Origin: Chloroflexaceae bacterium
GTDB taxonomy: Bacteria > Chloroflexota > Chloroflexia > Chloroflexales > Chloroflexaceae
DNA: 64,000 nt
Assembly: GCA_028282325.1 (NCBI GenBank)
Contig: JANQID010000077.1
Coordinates: forward strand, 1-64,000
Direction: 5' to 3'
The position numbers were made by a program, and so were the translations under genes. This document shows positions 33,875 through 45,917 of the stretch, one piece after another (position 1 is the stretch's first letter; every line of letters starts with the position of its first letter). The notes beneath the pieces are model-generated. The model made no database searches. It was not told the origin of the DNA and saw only the letters and a list, made by a program, of their open reading frames with translations.

Positions 33875-36277
33875 TTACCATAGGTATTCATCTTTCGCTG
33901 AACTTTGAACCGACGGGCGGGTGGGCCGTTCATAGAGCGGCGCAAACATCTCTAGCGTGGCTCTCTCAGCCTCTACAGCAGCTTGGTAGTCGGCGGCGAA
34001 GCGACGGGCAGACTCTGACCAGTGTCGGTACTCAGCATTGTCCATATCGACGCATTGTTGCAAGGCAGCCACCCAGCGGGCCGGGTCGCCAAGCGGCAGA
34101 TCCCAGCCGAGCTGACGCGGCTCCAGGTTGCGCCAGGGTGTCTGATCACTGATCAGTGGCGGGCAGCCAGCGGCCAGTGCCTCGAGAATGGCATGACCAA
34201 AGTTCTCGCCTAGTGTTGGCAGGGCGAAGAAATCGTAGCCTGCGAGGGTCGAACTCACCAGATTATGCTCCAGAGGCCCACGGTACTTCACCTGGATATG
34301 ATCGGGCAATTTGGCGATGATCGATTCACAGCGCTGCCAGTACGCAGACTCACGAATGGGACCGTACACTTCCAGGGAGACGCTGCCGACAACCTGTGGC
34401 AGCAACTCGAGCAGGTAGTGCAAGTTCTTCTTCTCAGCAATGCGCGAGAGAAAGGCTATCCGCACACTACCGCTCTGCTTCGGCAACTGTGTCGTTTGCT
34501 GTGGAATAACAGCAGCGCGCTCGGGAAGGTTGGGCACATAAAGCACATCGGCACTGCTGCCGATCTCCTGGCGAATATCGTTGACTTCGCCCTCAGAGGT
34601 CGCTTGCCAGCACAGATTGCGATAGAAACCGATCACAGGCGCTAGGCGCAAAAAGGCACGCTTCTTGGCGCGCTTAAGGCCAAGCGCCCCAGGAGAAAGT
34701 TCACCTCGCGGCGCAATCAGCACGCGTGGTACAGGCAGCACTCCCAGACGACGCAGGCCGAGAGTCATCAGAGTGAGCTTCGAGAAAAAACTATTCAGGT
34801 ACACAATATCGGGAGCAACCTGACCGATCAGACGGCGGATCGTCGCTGCGTTCAGCTCGTTGGGGGCGGCGTAGTACACTTGGGCATGGCCAACCTGATT
34901 CCATACACCATGCTGAATGCCGGAGTAGGGGCCAGCATCGGTCGCATCACGGTCACGAGTGAAGATAAAGAAGGAGAGCTGGTCGCCGAGCCGGTCGACC
35001 GTATTAGAGATCGTTCGTAATGGCCCGCCCGACTTAAAGCCGGGGATGTAGTAGTCGAGCAGCACGAAGATGCGGGGAGGGCGCCCCACCTGCCGAGTCT
35101 GGGTGGAGCCGCCAGCCACGCGCTCAAGCTGATCGGCCACAAGACGGACATCGTGAAGCTGCTCAACGGCTGATCGGGCCACTCCGACCATCTCCATCCG
35201 CTCAGATGCATGCATCATCAGCACCCGCTCGATTCCATCAGCCAGCGCAGCCACATTATCGGACCCAACAACGACACCACTCAGTCCATCGCGTACCAAC
35301 TCGGGTATCCCCGAGATAGCGGTGGTAACCACCGGCGTGCCCACAGCCATAGCCTCCATTATTGCCAGCGGGATGCCGTCCATATCATCGCCTACCCGCC
35401 GACAAGGAAGCACAAACGCAGCGGCGCGAGCCAACTGTTCGGCGACCACCGATGATGGCTGGCTCCCGAGGATCTCTACCTGTGCAGCAAGGCCAAGGGA
35501 GCGCACGCGGGCCTGGATCATCGACAACATTGGCCCATCGCCAATCAACACCGCCTTACCCTTCCAGCCCCGCTTGCGTAGCAAGGCGCAGGCATCAACC
35601 AGCAACTCGGGGCCTTTTTTCGGCACCATGCGCGCCACAAAGACCAGTGGGCCATCGGCATTAGGCGCGGGGTCAAAGGGAAATACGCTCAGGTCGATGC
35701 CCACGCGCACATGGCGCAGGCGACTCCAATTCTGGGTTGGATAGAGATCACGCAGGTAATCGACATTGAACTGTGAGATCGTCCAGATTTCTGTAGCGGC
35801 GGCTGCCAGGGCAGGCACCTCGGGTCGGCGGCAGTAGACATCACGAGCATGGGTAATCAGCAGATAGGACAGGCCAGTAGCACGAGCAAGCAATGCCCCC
35901 ACCAGTGCGCGATTGCCAGCGAAATGGCAGACAATCAGATCGGGGCGAAAACGGCGCAGATCAGCGATCACCGCAGCGGCCTGAACAAGCGCCCGACCGG
36001 CCCGCAGCGCATTACGTGGGCGCAGGCCAGCCAGGGCCAGCCGGGCAAAGAGCGGAACAGCCTGTAGCAGACCAGGCAAGCCAGCGACCCAACCTATCTT
36101 CGGCAGGTCGGGCAGAGCCAGCACCTCGATACCAGTCGGCAAAGCCAGATCGACCGTGGGCCGACGCAGTGTATAGACGCGCACCGCGTGGCCACGGGTG
36201 CATAGTGCCTCAACCTCGTGGCGGATCCAGGTCTCGCCGTGCTGCGGGAAGATCTCGGCGATGTAGATGAACCTCAT
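33875..36277 (-). CDS. Tandem GT4-GT4 fusion glycosyltransferase
   Basis: This 800-residue protein carries two full GT-B glycosyltransferase units. Unit 1 (about 1-395) starts MRFIYIAEIFPQHGETWIRH and has FVARMVPKKGPELLVDA and GIPLAIMEAMAVGTPVV. Unit 2 (from about 405) starts IFVLLDYYIPGFKSGGPLR and has IAFLSRIAEKKNLHYLLELL and NFGHAILEALAAGCPPLI. Both retain the Glu-rich donor motif, so both may be active, adding two successive sugars. The ATG at 36277 follows GAGG. It starts 20 bp after the next GT4 gene. Confidence 0.87.
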   Translation of the reverse strand: MRFIYIAEIFPQHGETWIRHEVEALCTRGHAVRVYTLRRPTVDLALPTGIEVLALPDLPKIGWVAGLPGLLQAVPLFARLALAGLRPRNALRAGRALVQAAAVIADLRRFRPDLIVCHFAGNRALVGALLARATGLSYLLITHARDVYCRRPEVPALAAAATEIWTISQFNVDYLRDLYPTQNWSRLRHVRVGIDLSVFPFDPAPNADGPLVFVARMVPKKGPELLVDACALLRKRGWKGKAVLIGDGPMLSMIQARVRSLGLAAQVEILGSQPSSVVAEQLARAAAFVLPCRRVGDDMDGIPLAIMEAMAVGTPVVTTAISGIPELVRDGLSGVVVGSDNVAALADGIERVLMMHASERMEMVGVARSAVEQLHDVRLVADQLERVAGGSTQTRQVGRPPRIFVLLDYYIPGFKSGGPLRTISNTVDRLGDQLSFFIFTRDRDATDAGPYSGIQHGVWNQVGHAQVYYAAPNELNAATIRRLIGQVAPDIVYLNSFFSKLTLMTLGLRRLGVLPVPRVLIAPRGELSPGALGLKRAKKRAFLRLAPVIGFYRNLCWQATSEGEVNDIRQEIGSSADVLYVPNLPERAAVIPQQTTQLPKQSGSVRIAFLSRIAEKKNLHYLLELLPQVVGSVSLEVYGPIRESAYWQRCESIIAKLPDHIQVKYRGPLEHNLVSSTLAGYDFFALPTLGENFGHAILEALAAGCPPLISDQTPWRNLEPRQLGWDLPLGDPARWVAALQQCVDMDNAEYRHWSESARRFAADYQAAVEAERATLEMFAPLYERPTRPSVQSSAKDEYLW

Positions 36278-36297
36278 CAGCACCTCGCAGCAATCAT

Positions 36298-37455
36298 TCA
36301 ATGAGCGCGGCGGATCTGCCAGGATTCCCCACGCGCATGAAGCAACTGGTCGAACAGATCCGCGAAACGAGCCGCCATCACCGGCGCAGTATGGTCGCGT
36401 AGCATTTTCGCATGACCTGCTGTAGCTAGGCGCGTGCACAGCTGATCATCCTCTAGCAATCTACGAATAGCCATCGCCAGTGCCTCGGCATCGTCGGGCG
36501 GCACCAGCAGACCATGCTCGCCATCAGCGACCAGCTCGGGGATGCCGCCTACGCGGGTGGCCACCACCGGTCGTCCGGCAGCCCAGGCTTCCAGGATCAC
36601 ATTCGGTGAACTCTCGTGCAGCGAGGCAACCACCGCCATATCGCCAAAGCCAAGCACCCGGCCTGCATCGCTGCGATGACCAAGTAAATGCACCCGCCCA
36701 ACCAGGCCGAGCTCAACGATCAGCGCCTCCATACGAGCGCGGTCGCGGCCATCACCGGCAACAACCAGGTGACAGCCCTCAAGGCCAGGGCGCTGGAGCG
36801 CGTCGAGTAGGATGGCATGGCCCTTAATCGCAATCTCCAGCCGCCCGAGGATCACCAGCAGCGGTGCTTCGGCGGGGATGCCGAGGGCGGAACGGCTCAA
36901 CTCAGGGCCAGTATCCGCCACAAACCCATCCAGGTCGAGACCATTCGGAATTATATGCACGCGATCAGCCGGGATGTGGCTATAGCTGCGGCGATAATCA
37001 GCAGCGGCCCGCGAGTTGGCAATCACCCCACTCAGCCAGCCATCGAAAAAGCCACGCAACGTGCGCCAGCGTGAGCGCCCACCCCAGACGATATCGCGCT
37101 GACTGCCGAGCACCACTGGCACCCCGGCCATACGCCCGACGGCGAGGGCCACCTGATCAGTACGCACCCCCTGGATCACCCGCACCCCCTTCGCCCGGCA
37201 GAAGCGGGCTAGGCGGGCCAGGCGCAAGATGCTATCGGGGTAACGCATACGCCGGATACCCAAACTGATCGTCGGCACACCAACGCTAGCCATCGCCGAC
37301 CCCAGCTTCGCATCAGCATAGAGCGAGCAAACATAGGGCGTAAAGCGGCTGCGGTCAAGGTAACGCAGCAGGTTGAGCACCTGGGTCTCGGTTCCTCCGA
37401 CGACCCAGGTGTTGATCAGAAACAGGACGCCGGGTGGCTGGATGTGCGAGGTCAT
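36298..37455 (-). CDS. GT4 family glycosyltransferase
   Basis: This is a 385-residue GT-B enzyme starting with GVLFLINTWVVGGTETQVLNLL, the glycine-rich acceptor-domain motif. The donor domain has LVILGRLEIAIKGHAILLDAL, VAGDGRDRARME and SPNVILEAWAAGRPVVATRVGGIPE (EX7E region). It forms a cluster with the tandem GT4 fusion and the CapK-like enzyme gene, all on the minus strand. The donor and acceptor cannot be told from sequence. Confidence 0.87.
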   Translation of the reverse strand: MTSHIQPPGVLFLINTWVVGGTETQVLNLLRYLDRSRFTPYVCSLYADAKLGSAMASVGVPTISLGIRRMRYPDSILRLARLARFCRAKGVRVIQGVRTDQVALAVGRMAGVPVVLGSQRDIVWGGRSRWRTLRGFFDGWLSGVIANSRAAADYRRSYSHIPADRVHIIPNGLDLDGFVADTGPELSRSALGIPAEAPLLVILGRLEIAIKGHAILLDALQRPGLEGCHLVVAGDGRDRARMEALIVELGLVGRVHLLGHRSDAGRVLGFGDMAVVASLHESSPNVILEAWAAGRPVVATRVGGIPELVADGEHGLLVPPDDAEALAMAIRRLLEDDQLCTRLATAGHAKMLRDHTAPVMAARFADLFDQLLHARGESWQIRRAH

Positions 37456-37497
37456 AGGGCAAAATACTCCATGGCTCAGACTGCGCCTTTATACGCT

Positions 37498-38871
37498 TTA
37501 CCGGCCCCAGTTTTCGGTTGCAACCTCCGAGATAACCGGACGCAACTTACCGGCCCTGGTGCGCACAATTTGGTCAGTCAGCTCGATCTGCAGCGGGGTC
37601 TCGCCCAGGTTGGCACGACAGATCGCCTCGATGCGCTCACGATCCGCCTCGCCAAACCGCGGGCCGGGCACGATCCGTACGATGACACTGTGGTCTTGGT
37701 GCTGGTACACCTGATACAGCTGAATGTCGTGATTCTTGAACATGTGCGGGAACTGCGCCGCATGAATCACCCGCCCGTCGCTGGTAACAACCCGGTCCAT
37801 AGTGCGCCCGCTCACATCGATCAGTATGTGGGCCGGACGACCGGGCTTGGCGTCGTCGGGAAAGTGCGCCATATCACCGTTGCGATAGCGCAACAGGGGC
37901 ATGGCGTAGGAGTGCAGCTTGGTAATCAGCAGGTCAGCATGGCCAGTAGCGTCGAGCGGGCGATCCGGCTCAACCAGGATATTAGCCCAGTCCACCTCCA
38001 GCGTCGGAGTATCGGCTGCACGCTGAAAAGCAATCAGACCGATATCCCGGCCGCCATAACGCTCGTGGACCGGCGTCGAGAAGACCTGCTCGACTATTGC
38101 GCGCTGGTAGGACCAGAGCTTCTCGGCGCCGGTGATAATCGCCCGACTCGGGTAGCCCGGACGCAGCCCCTGGCGGCGTAACCAATCGGCGTAGAGATAA
38201 ATCGCGGAAGCATAGCAGACCAGCACCTCGGGCCGATAGCGGCTAAGGAAAGCGTGCCACTCGGCAAAGACATCGTTGGACATTCGGAAGCAATCGAGGT
38301 AGTGTACATTGCTCAGCCAGAGTACGACCCGTTTGCGTAGACTATCCCGGTCTTGCAGATCGAGGTGGTGCCCCCATATCCGCACGATCCGCCGGCCCTC
38401 ACCGACGCCGATCTGGCGCTCGAAGAACTCAACCCCGCTGAGCCCCCAACCCTTCTCGGAAACATCCTTCCAGATATGGGCTGGTTCGCCAGTGCTACCG
38501 CCGGTCGAATCCTTGAAGATCAGGCGACGGTCGACGCCCTCGGACAGCAAGCGCTCGCGCTGCTTGGCCAGGATGGTTCGATCAAGCGCCGGGATGTGGG
38601 CATAGTCGTCGAAGCTAAAGTCAGCCCGCGGGTCAAACCCAATCTTACGAAACAGGTCGCGGTAGTACGGCACCCGCGCCCCGGCATGACGCAGTAACCG
38701 GCGCAACTCCTCAAGAGCCCATGCATCACGCCTATCGGCCAACCAGGACTGCTGCTCGCGACGCACGCGCAACCCCTGAGCTATAATCGGGCGCATCTCG
38801 CGCGCCATCGGCATCGTGCAGCGAACAAGCGGAAAGAAGAGGCGCTGCGACATTAGCTCTTTAAGACCCAT
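37498..38871 (-). CDS. CapK/PaaK-like adenylate-forming enzyme
   Basis: This is a 457-residue member of the phenylacetate-CoA ligase/CapK branch of adenylate-forming enzymes. The ATP-loop motif is FKDSTGGSTGEPAHIWK, followed by IITGAEKLW and HERYGGRDIGLIAFQ. RNGDMAHF and SGRTMDRVVTSDGRVIH (the usual D-G-R region) complete the adenylation core. CapK-type genes occur in capsule loci, where an acyl or amino-acid group may be activated for transfer to the polymer. Its start overlaps the O-antigen ligase-like gene by 19 bp. Confidence 0.85.
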   Translation of the reverse strand: MGLKELMSQRLFFPLVRCTMPMAREMRPIIAQGLRVRREQQSWLADRRDAWALEELRRLLRHAGARVPYYRDLFRKIGFDPRADFSFDDYAHIPALDRTILAKQRERLLSEGVDRRLIFKDSTGGSTGEPAHIWKDVSEKGWGLSGVEFFERQIGVGEGRRIVRIWGHHLDLQDRDSLRKRVVLWLSNVHYLDCFRMSNDVFAEWHAFLSRYRPEVLVCYASAIYLYADWLRRQGLRPGYPSRAIITGAEKLWSYQRAIVEQVFSTPVHERYGGRDIGLIAFQRAADTPTLEVDWANILVEPDRPLDATGHADLLITKLHSYAMPLLRYRNGDMAHFPDDAKPGRPAHILIDVSGRTMDRVVTSDGRVIHAAQFPHMFKNHDIQLYQVYQHQDHSVIVRIVPGPRFGEADRERIEAICRANLGETPLQIELTDQIVRTRAGKLRPVISEVATENWGR

Positions 38872-40319
38872 TGCCGACGCTCCTTATCTGCCGCAGACGC
38901 AACAGCCGACGGCCAACCGTCCGGGGCATCCTGCACTATGCGGCGTGCTGCCTCGATCAATCCCAAACGCGCAGACAGATAGGCCATCGCAAGCTGCAGG
39001 TACGATACCGTCTTGTAGTGGGAATTGCCCGATATGCCAAAGACAATCAGCACCGTCAACATCATCATAGTAGTGGCAATAAGCGCCCGATCGCGGTCGT
39101 TGTCGAGCCTGGGTATCGCCACAAATCCCATCAAGAAAGCCCCGGCAATAAATGCCACAAATGCGCTGATCCCGAAGATACCCATATCTGCGGCAACCTC
39201 AACAAACATATTATGAATATGAAACTCGCTGTAGGTATGCCGCATCGCACCGATCTCCATCGGCGCATTACCGATACCAACACCAAGCAGCCAGTTCTCC
39301 GAGAAGATAGACAGGCCCATCTCGCGCAACTCACCGCGGCCGCCATCCTCATCGACCACATACATGACTGGTTGAGGGTCAACCAGATCCTTCAACGCCG
39401 ACCAACGACCGATGATTGAGTCCCAGCGAACCATCAGGCCATACGAGCAAACCAACAGCACCGGGATTAGCATCAGCAGCCGATCCTTCCAGCGCCGCGC
39501 ACTCAGTATTGGCCAGCCAATCGCCATTACGCCCAGCACCACCACTGCCGTCCGCGAGACCGTGCCGAGCAGTGTCACCGGCAGTATCGCGGAGCCAACC
39601 AGTCCGACTATGATCCAGAATCGTTTACCATAGCGCGTGAAGAAGAAGGCCCACGGTACGGCGGCTAGTAACGCTGATGCAAATGAGTTCACATTGTCCA
39701 GGTTCCCACTGATCCGTACGACGTCGTTACTATCAGTTACCTGTTTCGCATCTCCACCCCAGGCGGTGCTAGCCTGCCAGATCGAGCCAACAAGGATGAA
39801 CTTCCCCACAAAGACCAGATCGTTGAATGAGCGAATCGAGCGCGTGAGCAGGAAGTAGAGCACCAGGTTGCGCAACAATTCGCCGAATTGCTTATTTGCC
39901 GCGTTCTTATCAGCAGCAATATTCAGCGAAAGATAGGCCACCAGCAGGAACGCGGCAAACAACACATCAGAGACTCGGATCCTCAGCCACTCACGCATCA
40001 AGTCACGGTCGCTATAGAGTCGGATGGCATAGGCCAGACAGGTGGCCAGAAGCATGATCAGGTAAAGCCGCTGTAGTATCGATCCCTTAAGTATCTGGGT
40101 TAGTCCACCGGTGATCGCCAGAGTCGAAACCATACCGACGCCCACCAGAGGATAGTGATAGAGAAAAATGATAAATGCAGAACCGGCGATCGCGATAATA
40201 ACATACAGTGCAAGCGACGATTGCAAGCCAATCAGCGCTGCAATGCCGATAGCACCTGCTAAAAGGAGGATCTTAAAAACTGGAACATTAAAGATTCGCT
40301 GTTGCAGGACATCCGCCAT
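38853..40319 (-). CDS. O-antigen ligase/polymerase-like membrane protein (Wzy/WaaL family)
   Basis: This is a 488-residue protein with about 11-12 membrane segments. A large loop near residues 290-370 contains LLGVGIGNAPMEIGAM and HIHNMFVEVAADMGIFG, the His-Asn plus Gly pattern of the Wzy_C family. It probably polymerises or ligates lipid-linked repeat units on the outer face of the membrane. The ATG at 40319 is preferred over 40475, which would add a long non-hydrophobic lead. The GT2 gene lies 13 bp upstream. Confidence 0.82.
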   Translation of the reverse strand: MADVLQQRIFNVPVFKILLLAGAIGIAALIGLQSSLALYVIIAIAGSAFIIFLYHYPLVGVGMVSTLAITGGLTQILKGSILQRLYLIMLLATCLAYAIRLYSDRDLMREWLRIRVSDVLFAAFLLVAYLSLNIAADKNAANKQFGELLRNLVLYFLLTRSIRSFNDLVFVGKFILVGSIWQASTAWGGDAKQVTDSNDVVRISGNLDNVNSFASALLAAVPWAFFFTRYGKRFWIIVGLVGSAILPVTLLGTVSRTAVVVLGVMAIGWPILSARRWKDRLLMLIPVLLVCSYGLMVRWDSIIGRWSALKDLVDPQPVMYVVDEDGGRGELREMGLSIFSENWLLGVGIGNAPMEIGAMRHTYSEFHIHNMFVEVAADMGIFGISAFVAFIAGAFLMGFVAIPRLDNDRDRALIATTMMMLTVLIVFGISGNSHYKTVSYLQLAMAYLSARLGLIEAARRIVQDAPDGWPSAVASAADKERRQWVLKS

Positions 40320-40332
40320 CTGATGACTCGCT

Positions 40333-41331
40333 TTAGAAATGGATTCGCCGTTGCACGAACAATATGCTGCTCCGAAACGGTTCACTGATCGTCGCCAGTG
40401 GACTATATTTGAGTGCCTGACCAAAAAGTTTGCCAGCAAAAGATAGCTTGCCACGAACCAGATGCCGCATTGCATGGCGGGTCAAGCGTTGAGCCATCGA
40501 GTGATACGCGCGGCGGCGCTGATCTGAAGAAAGCCAATCACCCCAGTATCGCTGTGAGACAGCAAGACCTTCAATTGCAAAATTCGATTCCTGAGAGACT
40601 GTCTTCGATGTGTTATGGTAGCGAAATCGAGCCAGGGGCATATCGATATATGTAACCGAAGCTTGGCGCAGTAATCGACAGAACAAGTCATAATCCATCG
40701 AGTATCGCAACGTTTCATCTATCCATCCAACCTGCTCTAGCAGCAACCGCGGAAAAAAGAGGCCTGGCTGTTGAAACCGACACTGCTTTGTCCATCTCTG
40801 AACCAGATTTGTAAAAGTGAGGCCATATTGTGTTTGCAGCGTCTCGGTGCCATTCTCGCTCTCAAAGCGAAGAACCGGACCGGCAATCAATGTACCGGGG
40901 TTATTATTCCAGGCCGATGCCACATATCCGAGCGCTCCCTGGGTAAGCAGATCATCAGAGTTGATCCAACCGGCAATCTCGCCGCTTACCCGCTTGAAGC
41001 CTTTGTTAAGAGCATGCGATTGGCCGCGATCTTGCTCCGAAACCCAGAACGCCAGAAATGGCTCGTATTTGCGAATTATTTCAATACTGTCATCGGTCGA
41101 ACCGCCATCGATCACCATATATTCCAGGTTCGGGTAGCCCTGGAGCAATATCGAGCGAATCGTCTCTTCGATAAATTGGCCCTGCTGATACGAAGGCGTT
41201 ACAATGCTGATCTTTGGCCATAGCCGGCCATCAGGCGTCATTTCCGGAAGCTGGGTTGTTTCCTCAGTCCATGGCCAACCAACCTTGCCAACCGGCGGCG
41301 GCGGGAGTTGATCCAGAGTTGGACAACGCAT
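40333..41331 (-). CDS. GT2 family glycosyltransferase
   Basis: This is a 332-residue GT-A enzyme with ISIVTPSYQQGQFIEETI, VIDGGSTDDSIEII and the DxD-like INSDD, then a C-terminal region with SMDYDLFCRLLRQA. A hydrophobic or basic tail suggests membrane association. It is clearly related to the GT2 gene at 49.2-50.1 kb; both share the phrases SIVTPSY, GYPNLEY and WVSE, so they are probably paralogues. Confidence 0.87.
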   Translation of the reverse strand: MRCPTLDQLPPPPVGKVGWPWTEETTQLPEMTPDGRLWPKISIVTPSYQQGQFIEETIRSILLQGYPNLEYMVIDGGSTDDSIEIIRKYEPFLAFWVSEQDRGQSHALNKGFKRVSGEIAGWINSDDLLTQGALGYVASAWNNNPGTLIAGPVLRFESENGTETLQTQYGLTFTNLVQRWTKQCRFQQPGLFFPRLLLEQVGWIDETLRYSMDYDLFCRLLRQASVTYIDMPLARFRYHNTSKTVSQESNFAIEGLAVSQRYWGDWLSSDQRRRAYHSMAQRLTRHAMRHLVRGKLSFAGKLFGQALKYSPLATISEPFRSSILFVQRRIHF

Positions 41332-41389
41332 ACGATTTCCTCGAATTTTTCTCAGATTGACAGGCCGCTGCTACAGAGTAATGTGCGAA

Positions 41390-43473
<2,084 letters not shown>

Positions 43474-43576
43474 TGTCGACTTCCTTCCCAAAGTTTTACG
43501 GCTGGCGTTTTCAGTCGATCTGGTTTCGCGCTGCATCGACGTCGCTGATGCGTCCCAATTCTCCCATCACACTCGC

Positions 43577-44569
43577 TCACCCGGTAACAATCTCGCGCGC
43601 CCATTCACGATTAGCTTGATACCAATCAACGGTTCGAGCGACGCCTTCCCGAAAACGCGTTTGCGGTCGCCATCCAAGGATTTGCTCAGCCTTGGTGATA
43701 TTGGCCCAGGTTGCCGGTACATCCGCCGCATGGAGCGCACGATGTTCAATCACGGCTGCTTTGCCGACCAATTCCTCAACGATCCGAATCGCTTCACTCA
43801 GCACAACCGGCTCATCAGATCCCAGGTTGATAATATCGTAGCCTGCCGGTTTCAAGGCTGCAATCACACCAGCGGCAATATCATCAACATAGGTAAAATC
43901 GCGCTCCTGCGTTCCGTCGCCGTTGACCATTACCGGATGACCTTCGCTAATCCATTGAATGAAACGGAAGAGACTCATATCCGGTCGTCCTGCCGGGCCA
44001 TAAACCGTAAAAAATCGCAACACGGTAACATCTATGCCATACAAATAGTGATAGGTGTAGCACAAAGCTTCAGCAGCTTTTTTCGACGCGGCATAAGGAG
44101 ACAGCGGGCCATCTGTGTTTGCATCTTCGCGAAATGGGCGCGGATTCTTCGCTCCGTACAGGCTCGACGTGGAAGCCAGAATGAACTTCGCAACATCAAA
44201 CGCTTTGCACTGATCGAGCAGATTGAGCGTTCCCGACATATTCGTATCAATATAGACCTGGGGATTCTCAACCGACTGGCGTACGCCAGCCCGCGCCGCC
44301 AGGTTAATCACCGCCTCGAACGGCGGCTGTTGCTCGCGCTGCCAGCGGTCAAAGAGGTTAGCAAGCGCAGGTTGATCGCAGATATCGATCTGATCGAATG
44401 TGAAACCCGGGCGATGATGGATTTGCTCCAGTCGCCACTGCTTCAACCGAACATCATAGGCATCATTCATATTATCGATGCCAATAATCTGATGTCCTTG
44501 ATCCAGCAGCGCTTCAGCGACTTTCGATGCTATAAACCCGGCAACTCCCGTAACAAGATAGGTTGCCAT
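43577..44569 (-). CDS. UDP-glucuronate 4-epimerase-like SDR
   Basis: This is a 330-residue extended SDR with YLVTGVAGFIASKVAEALL, IGIDNMNDAYDVRLK, NLAARAGVRQSVENP, ASTSSLYG and PYAASKKAAE (YxxxK), then FFTVYGPAGRPDMSLFRF. These phrases are typical of UDP-glucuronate or related uronate 4-epimerases. The ATG at 44569 has GAGGAG at five bases and shares one base with the stop of the UDP-sugar dehydrogenase gene. That coupling supports action on the uronate made by the dehydrogenase. Confidence 0.85.
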   Translation of the reverse strand: MATYLVTGVAGFIASKVAEALLDQGHQIIGIDNMNDAYDVRLKQWRLEQIHHRPGFTFDQIDICDQPALANLFDRWQREQQPPFEAVINLAARAGVRQSVENPQVYIDTNMSGTLNLLDQCKAFDVAKFILASTSSLYGAKNPRPFREDANTDGPLSPYAASKKAAEALCYTYHYLYGIDVTVLRFFTVYGPAGRPDMSLFRFIQWISEGHPVMVNGDGTQERDFTYVDDIAAGVIAALKPAGYDIINLGSDEPVVLSEAIRIVEELVGKAAVIEHRALHAADVPATWANITKAEQILGWRPQTRFREGVARTVDWYQANREWAREIVTG

Positions 44570-45879
44570 CAATGCTCCTCAAAGGTATGTGGGCGGATGG
44601 CACGACGCGTATCGATGATCAAGCGTGCATGTTGATGGATCTGTCGCCAATCATAGGTGGTATGGTCAGTGGCGACGACCACGCAATCCGCTTTCTGAAG
44701 AGCCGAGACGAGATTCGTGATCCCGGTCATCGACATTCCATCATAGCGGAAAGACGGCACATAGGGATCATGATAATCGACGCGGGCGCCTTTGTCAGCA
44801 AGCAGGTGGATGATGTCCAGCGCCGGCGATTCGCGGAGATCGCTCACGTCTTTTTTATACGCGACTCCCAGAACTAGAACTCGACTGCCTTTGACAGCTT
44901 TTCCGGCGTCATTCAACGCATCCTGCACCTTTTGCGCCCAATATCGTGGCATCGACGTGTTCACTTCGCTCGCCAACTCGATAAAACGGGCATTGTAATT
45001 CAGCGTCTTGAGTTTCCAGGAGAGATAGAGCGGATCGATAGGAATACAGTGTCCGCCTAATCCTGGACCGGGTGTGAACTTCATAAAGCCGAAGGGCTTG
45101 GTTGCAGCAGCCTCAATAACTTCCCAGGCATCCAGGCCGAGTTTATCACACATTAAAAGAACTTCATTCACCAACCCGATATTGACTGCACGGAAGGTGT
45201 TTTCCAGCAACTTAACCATTTCAGCGGACTCGGTCGATGAGACCGGAACGACGCGTTCAATCGCTGATTGGTACAATGCGACACCTGCTTTCAAGCAATT
45301 CGCCGTAACCCCACCCATCACCTTGGGCGTATTGGATGTCGTCCAGTCGGTTCGACCGGGATCGACGCGCTCCGGCGAGAAGCAGAGAAAGAAATCTTCG
45401 CCGACGTTCAGCTCTGGCTGCTGCTCAACCAGGCGCGGCAAAATGACCTCAACCGTCGTACCAGGATACGTCGTACTTTCAAGCACGATCAACATTCCCG
45501 GATGCAAATTAGCCCCAATATTATTGGCGGCGCTAATGATATAAGAAATATCCGGCTCACCGGTCTTCCTCAGCGGCGTAGGCACACAAATGCTGACCGC
45601 ATCACAACGCGACAATTCGGCAAAGTCATTTGTCGCGGTCAACAAACCTTCCTGAACGAGCGGCTTGAGTCGCTCTACCGGGATATCTTCAATGTACGAT
45701 TCGCCTGCATTTAGCGCTTCTACACGCGGTGCATCTACATCAATGCCAACGACGTGATAGCCAGCTTCGGCAAACACGACCGCCAGGGGGAGACCAACAT
45801 AACCGAGGCCGATGATGGCGACACGAGCATCATGCGAGTTAATACTGGCAACAAGCCGGGCGAGTTGACTCGTGGTCAT
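44569..45879 (-). CDS. UDP-N-acetylhexosamine 6-dehydrogenase (WbpA/WecC family)
   Basis: This is a 436-residue NAD-dependent nucleotide-sugar dehydrogenase converting a UDP-HexNAc to its uronate. It has the Rossmann motif VAIIGLGYVGLPLAVVFAEA, then SICVPTPL, ESTTYPGTT, FFLCFSPERVDPG and the catalytic-Cys motif GPGLGGHCIPIDPLYLSWK. VLGVAYKKDVSDLRESPAL is in the C-terminal domain. The GGHCIPIDPLYL form is typical of WbpA-like UDP-GlcNAc enzymes; UDP-ManNAc is possible because wecB is in the locus. Confidence 0.9.
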   Translation of the reverse strand: MTTSQLARLVASINSHDARVAIIGLGYVGLPLAVVFAEAGYHVVGIDVDAPRVEALNAGESYIEDIPVERLKPLVQEGLLTATNDFAELSRCDAVSICVPTPLRKTGEPDISYIISAANNIGANLHPGMLIVLESTTYPGTTVEVILPRLVEQQPELNVGEDFFLCFSPERVDPGRTDWTTSNTPKVMGGVTANCLKAGVALYQSAIERVVPVSSTESAEMVKLLENTFRAVNIGLVNEVLLMCDKLGLDAWEVIEAAATKPFGFMKFTPGPGLGGHCIPIDPLYLSWKLKTLNYNARFIELASEVNTSMPRYWAQKVQDALNDAGKAVKGSRVLVLGVAYKKDVSDLRESPALDIIHLLADKGARVDYHDPYVPSFRYDGMSMTGITNLVSALQKADCVVVATDHTTYDWRQIHQHARLIIDTRRAIRPHTFEEH

Positions 45880-45917
45880 AGAAATTCACCTTTCAGCCAT
45901 GAGCGCGCCAATATATA

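Noticed and set aside
33627-33881. 84-codon minus-strand ORF, possible transposase scrap
   Set aside because: It overlaps the end of the glycosyltransferase gene, shows no DDE or other transposase motif, and could not be matched to a known element.
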